NCBI GenBank assembly: GCA_032207245.1
Contig: CM063498.1
Coordinates: 58,125,940 to 58,189,939, forward strand
Length of the DNA: 64,000 nucleotides
DNA from: Pardosa pseudoannulata
Lineage: Eukaryota; Arthropoda; Arachnida; Araneae; Lycosidae
Reading direction: 5' to 3'
A model generated the notes under the pieces. That model was not told the DNA's origin. It did no database searches and was given only the letters and a program-made list of their open reading frames with translations. Shown here one piece after another: positions 60,347 through 64,000 of the stretch. Every line of letters starts with the position of its first letter. The first letter of the stretch is position 1. Made by a program: the position numbers and the translations under genes.

Positions 60347-63300
60347 AACGTGCCAACTGAAACTCTGCCATTTTGTTTCTGTTCTAAAATAAATAAATAA
60401 AAGATACGGGGTAAAAAAATTCAAACTCATTCATTACAAAATTGAGTATGAAATGGAAAATTATATTCTCCAGATTAGCTGAAGATAATCTAGGAATATT
60501 TAAACAAAAATTTAACAAAATCTCTATACTAAATATAAATTAATACTATTTAAAGTCAAGAAAATTGAGAAAGATTTTATATTTCTGAGTATTTTTGATG
60601 GTTTCAGAATATTCAGACTTATATTACACATGCCATTTTTTTTTATTAAGATTAGTTTATGTTATGAATCCAATTCATTTTTCCTTTGTCGTAACACAAA
60701 GTCATAAAAAAAGGTAAGAAAATAACTTTAAATGAAAATCAACATAAATGAAATATGTGTTATTAATTACATTGTATTAGTTGAACCTTTTTACCCCTGG
60801 TAGAATTTATAACTTTGAAGAGTCAACACACAATCTTGATTGTGCCAAATAGTCAGAAATGTGACAGTTTGAGAGACTTTATCAATACAATTATAATATT
60901 TTAATCCACATTTAATTGTATGATCCTATCATAGAAAGTTACAAAAAAGCAGAAAGGAAGAATAAATAATAAAGTAGATCACAAAATCTCTAAATGTCTC
61001 TGATGTAGGTTACATATGACTGCATTTATCACAAGTGATAACTAAAATCCTTACGGAAATCTGTTTTTTTAAATGAAACTGATTTTTGATGATGTTTTAC
61101 ATCTCGAATAACCTCATTTTCAAAGAATGGGATTACTTTATTTTACAGTAACAATTAATTAACGTTAGTTTTATTTCAGTTCCGTTTAACGAAAGTAATG
61201 ATAAATAAGCGTTCAAAGAGACACCTCGAAACATTATGTCGCTAAAAGTTTCATTGTCCTTTGGAGTTTTTAAAACCCCAAAAGGAACTGTTCTAAAGCT
61301 AACAAATTAGAAAACAAACAAGTAATATTTGCTATACGGCACTTATAATAAATACGACCAAAATGTTTTGATAACGTTTTAAGAGATTGGTTTGTACACA
61401 AAGAAATATGTACATTAAATATCGAGAACTCTTGATTAAGTCGATAGTTTTTTTAAAGTAAATATACTCTTTTTTAAGTAAAGTTTGAATTGTCACTACA
61501 TTAAATATCGGTAATCTTTTAGCATCTATCATCATGCTATAGCATAAAATGGAAAGGAAATGCGACTACAAAATATAACAACAGGAGAACAAAGTGAATA
61601 ATCAGATACTCAGTTATTCTCAGATCGATTGAAGAAGTCGGAACGAAGATAGTCAGACATCCAATATTTTGACCAAGAAGCCATTATTCATCAAGTGGAA
61701 AACGCTAATGAAACTTCAAGAAAAATAATCTCAAGTTCCCAATTAGTGGAGACGCTCATTAATGCGTACCTATATCAATATAATTGCCCTCCTTGAACCT
61801 GTAGAAAAGATAATCTTGGAGAGGGAAAAGGCACAATAGAAACTGCATATTTCTAACTCAGATATACGGCGAAGACCAACAAAATTAGTTGGTGCATCTT
61901 GCAAAAGAATCAAATATTTGTCAACAGTTTGGTTGAGTAATGATTCGTGCACATAAAAGATTCAATTTTTATCTTAAATTCTTTTCTTAGTCTTTTCTTG
62001 GGAAATAAAACCCGACAAACTCTCCCGTTGGAGTGTATTGAATTATAAAGAAAGTTGTAAATTAGACTTAGAATGCTTTGTTAAACTTAATTTACGGTAT
62101 TATAATTTTGGTTAAACTAATTGTTTTTAGTGAAGAAAAATATATCAAGTTTTAAAATAAACACTTCTGTTTAAAAAAAAAAAAAACGCTTAGAGAAGAA
62201 TAATAAATATATTTTTAAAATTTCAGAAGATGAAAGGCTAAAACAAACCATTTTGATATTACTATCATCAATTAACAACAACAAAATTAAAATAACGAAA
62301 AAACTATTTTTTTTAAACCTAAAATAAATCAAACCCTTTTAAATGGTGAACTTAAACAAATATTTAACCATCTGAAAATATAAATTATACGGAGGAAAAA
62401 AAGCTAAATTTTCATCAAAACCCTTAAATAATATTTTCCCCTCCATTTCCATACAATAAGAATCGTAGAAAAATCAATAAATGCGTCCCAGATCAACAAG
62501 ATCATCAACCGTTGACACGAGCAACAAAATGTCAGCGCAATGTCAGATCTTGTTCTCAAGATTATATTAGAGCCGCATTTCATTCGGATGCATTTATCAC
62601 ATCAAAAATAATTGGCTGCTACTTGCATCACGAGATCTTGATGGGTGTCATAGTACCAACAGATATGACGAATATCTTGGTCTCGTGAAACAAAGAATAG
62701 TCAGGGGTATGAATTTATTAAACATATAATATTGATTGAATGCATAAAAGAAATCTCAAGAATATTTCCATAAAATTTATAAATAGCAATTTTTCTGCAC
62801 ATTTAATATACAATAACTGATCACACAGTAAGATTTTATTAATTTCTTAAAAAATATATAAATCAAAATTTAATGCATTGTTTTGCATAAAAATAATGCA
62901 TATAATACCTAACTATTAATGGGTACCTGATTTAATGTTTATCTATTTAACGATGTACATTTGTGTTTATTTATAAAATAGTTAAACATATTAAGGGAAA
63001 ATATTTTAAAGTACAACTCATCATATTCATCCAAGTTATTTCGAAACACGTTTTGAAAATCTAAAAAGAGAAAGTAGGCTTTCTTTTAAATGACTATAAA
63101 TATTTATTTTACTGAGAGATTTTTATTATTAGGTTGATTAAAAATACGAAAATAAATAACAAATTTAAAACCCTTTTTTTTTGCATTTCCCAAAAAATAC
63201 TGAATATCTGATATAATTTTGTTAGTATACTAAAGAACTAAAGAAGTTCTAAGAAATTAGCTAAACTATACATAAAAAGGTTAGTTTCTGTTCGTAGTTT

Positions 63301-64000
63301 TCTAGACAACGGTTCGGGAATGACAACTGTATATATTATGAACATTTGATAAACTTTCTTTAAAAAAAATAGGGCAAGTGCATTTGATTTATAAAGATCA
63401 AGTGAAGATAATTCAGTGCTCTTCATAGAAAGCAAGGAGAGTCATTACACCCCTATCTGATCTCAGAATATGAGTTCTCAATAACAGGAAAATAAGAAGA
63501 TGATGATGATAGAGAGAAGAGAAAAAAAATCTCGCTACGTTAAGTAGTTGCGTTTTCTTTCTTTTATCAGTTAACGTTCTGTAACACTGCCAACTATCTT
63601 CTATGAGAAGATAAGAGAAATTTAAATGCTTTAGGCACTGCGTAACATCCAAGTGTACTCAAAGTCGGTCAACGTTAGCACTTTTTTGATCGGATGCGAG
63701 AAAACCTATTGTCTACATCCGTTACCCACTTTCGCCACCGGAAATCGCTTCACTTTCTTTCAAAGCAATTGCGGTTAGTGAGGATTTAAAACAATTCAGC
63801 TTTTTTATCGTCCTTTACATCTGCGGTAGGTTTTTTTTTTCCTAAGCATCACTATCTGAGACATTCATACAACTTCCATCGACCCGCATTAATACTGAAA
63901 ACTTTGACCTATTTTCGTGGAACTTGATAAATTAAAAAACAATACATGTGTATGAATGCATTTTATTAATGAGGTTATACAGTAACTACGTATTAGTCTA
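60347..64000. other. AT-rich spacer to window end
   Basis: Slightly less AT-rich patches at 61,590-61,760, 62,470-62,700 and 63,660-63,790 have no recognisable coding frame or repeat partner. Minus-strand frames at 61,332-61,535, 61,770-61,952, 63,238-63,435 and 63,413-63,652 (60-79 codons) show no domain. No gene is supported. Confidence 0.45.

Overview
This looks like a nuclear window from a metazoan, most likely an arthropod and probably a spider. The inference rests on strong AT-richness, long (TA)n and (CA)n(TA)n microsatellites, many DNA transposons, and a dispersed tRNA-derived SINE of a type I associate with spider genomes; no marker gene confirms the species. I find no intact protein-coding gene, rRNA, functional tRNA, operon or CRISPR array. 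Open reading frames are all short (129 codons or fewer). Those I could explain fall inside microsatellites, poly(A) tracts or decayed transposons; the rest have no recognisable domain. The window reads as intergenic or long-intron DNA.

Layout. 1-2.4 kb: two copies in the same orientation of a non-autonomous Helitron (83-736 and 1706-2378) with matching 5'-TC ends, a 3' hairpin and CTAG ends. 6.4-6.65 kb: a TTAA-flanked piggyBac-like MITE. 7.75-9.2 kb: a hAT-like terminus and a degraded SINE. 12.9-13.9 kb: an old interspersed repeat (second copy at 51.2 kb) followed by a 221-bp tandem repeat. 16.8-17.1 kb: two SINEs in the same orientation, one 5'-truncated with a perfect 11-bp target-site duplication. 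18.7-19.8 kb: a small TIR MITE beside a Penelope-like reverse-transcriptase relic flanked by inverted repeats. 28.5-29.8 kb: a nearly full-length dead Tc1 element. 31.75 kb: a SINE with a 13-bp duplication. 33.2-33.9 kb: a second, much older Tc1-like transposase relic. 36.1-37.0 kb: microsatellites and a second TTAA MITE. 39-43.6 kb: microsatellites, one inside a foldback structure. 43.65-44.4 kb: a 235-bp-period duplication and a CpG-rich island. 47.3-47.9 kb: a mariner-type transposase relic. 52.7-53.85 kb: a foldback element related to the 18.7-kb MITE. 54.6 kb: two adjacent hairpins. 55.66-56.56 kb: a CAGG-TIR element carrying a nested SINE. The rest is AT-rich sequence without recognisable content.

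The elements do not form a pathway. They record insertion layers: class II cut-and-paste families (Tc1/mariner, piggyBac-like, hAT-like, CAGG-TIR), rolling-circle Helitrons, and retroelements (SINE, Penelope-like). The nested SINE gives one clear relative date. The best places to look for host function are an RFX X-box-like palindrome at 26,604 and the CpG-rich islands near 44.1-44.4, 22.0-22.3, 14.3-14.8 and 10.2-10.4 kb; none has proven function. I did not find a convincing undescribed multi-gene system.
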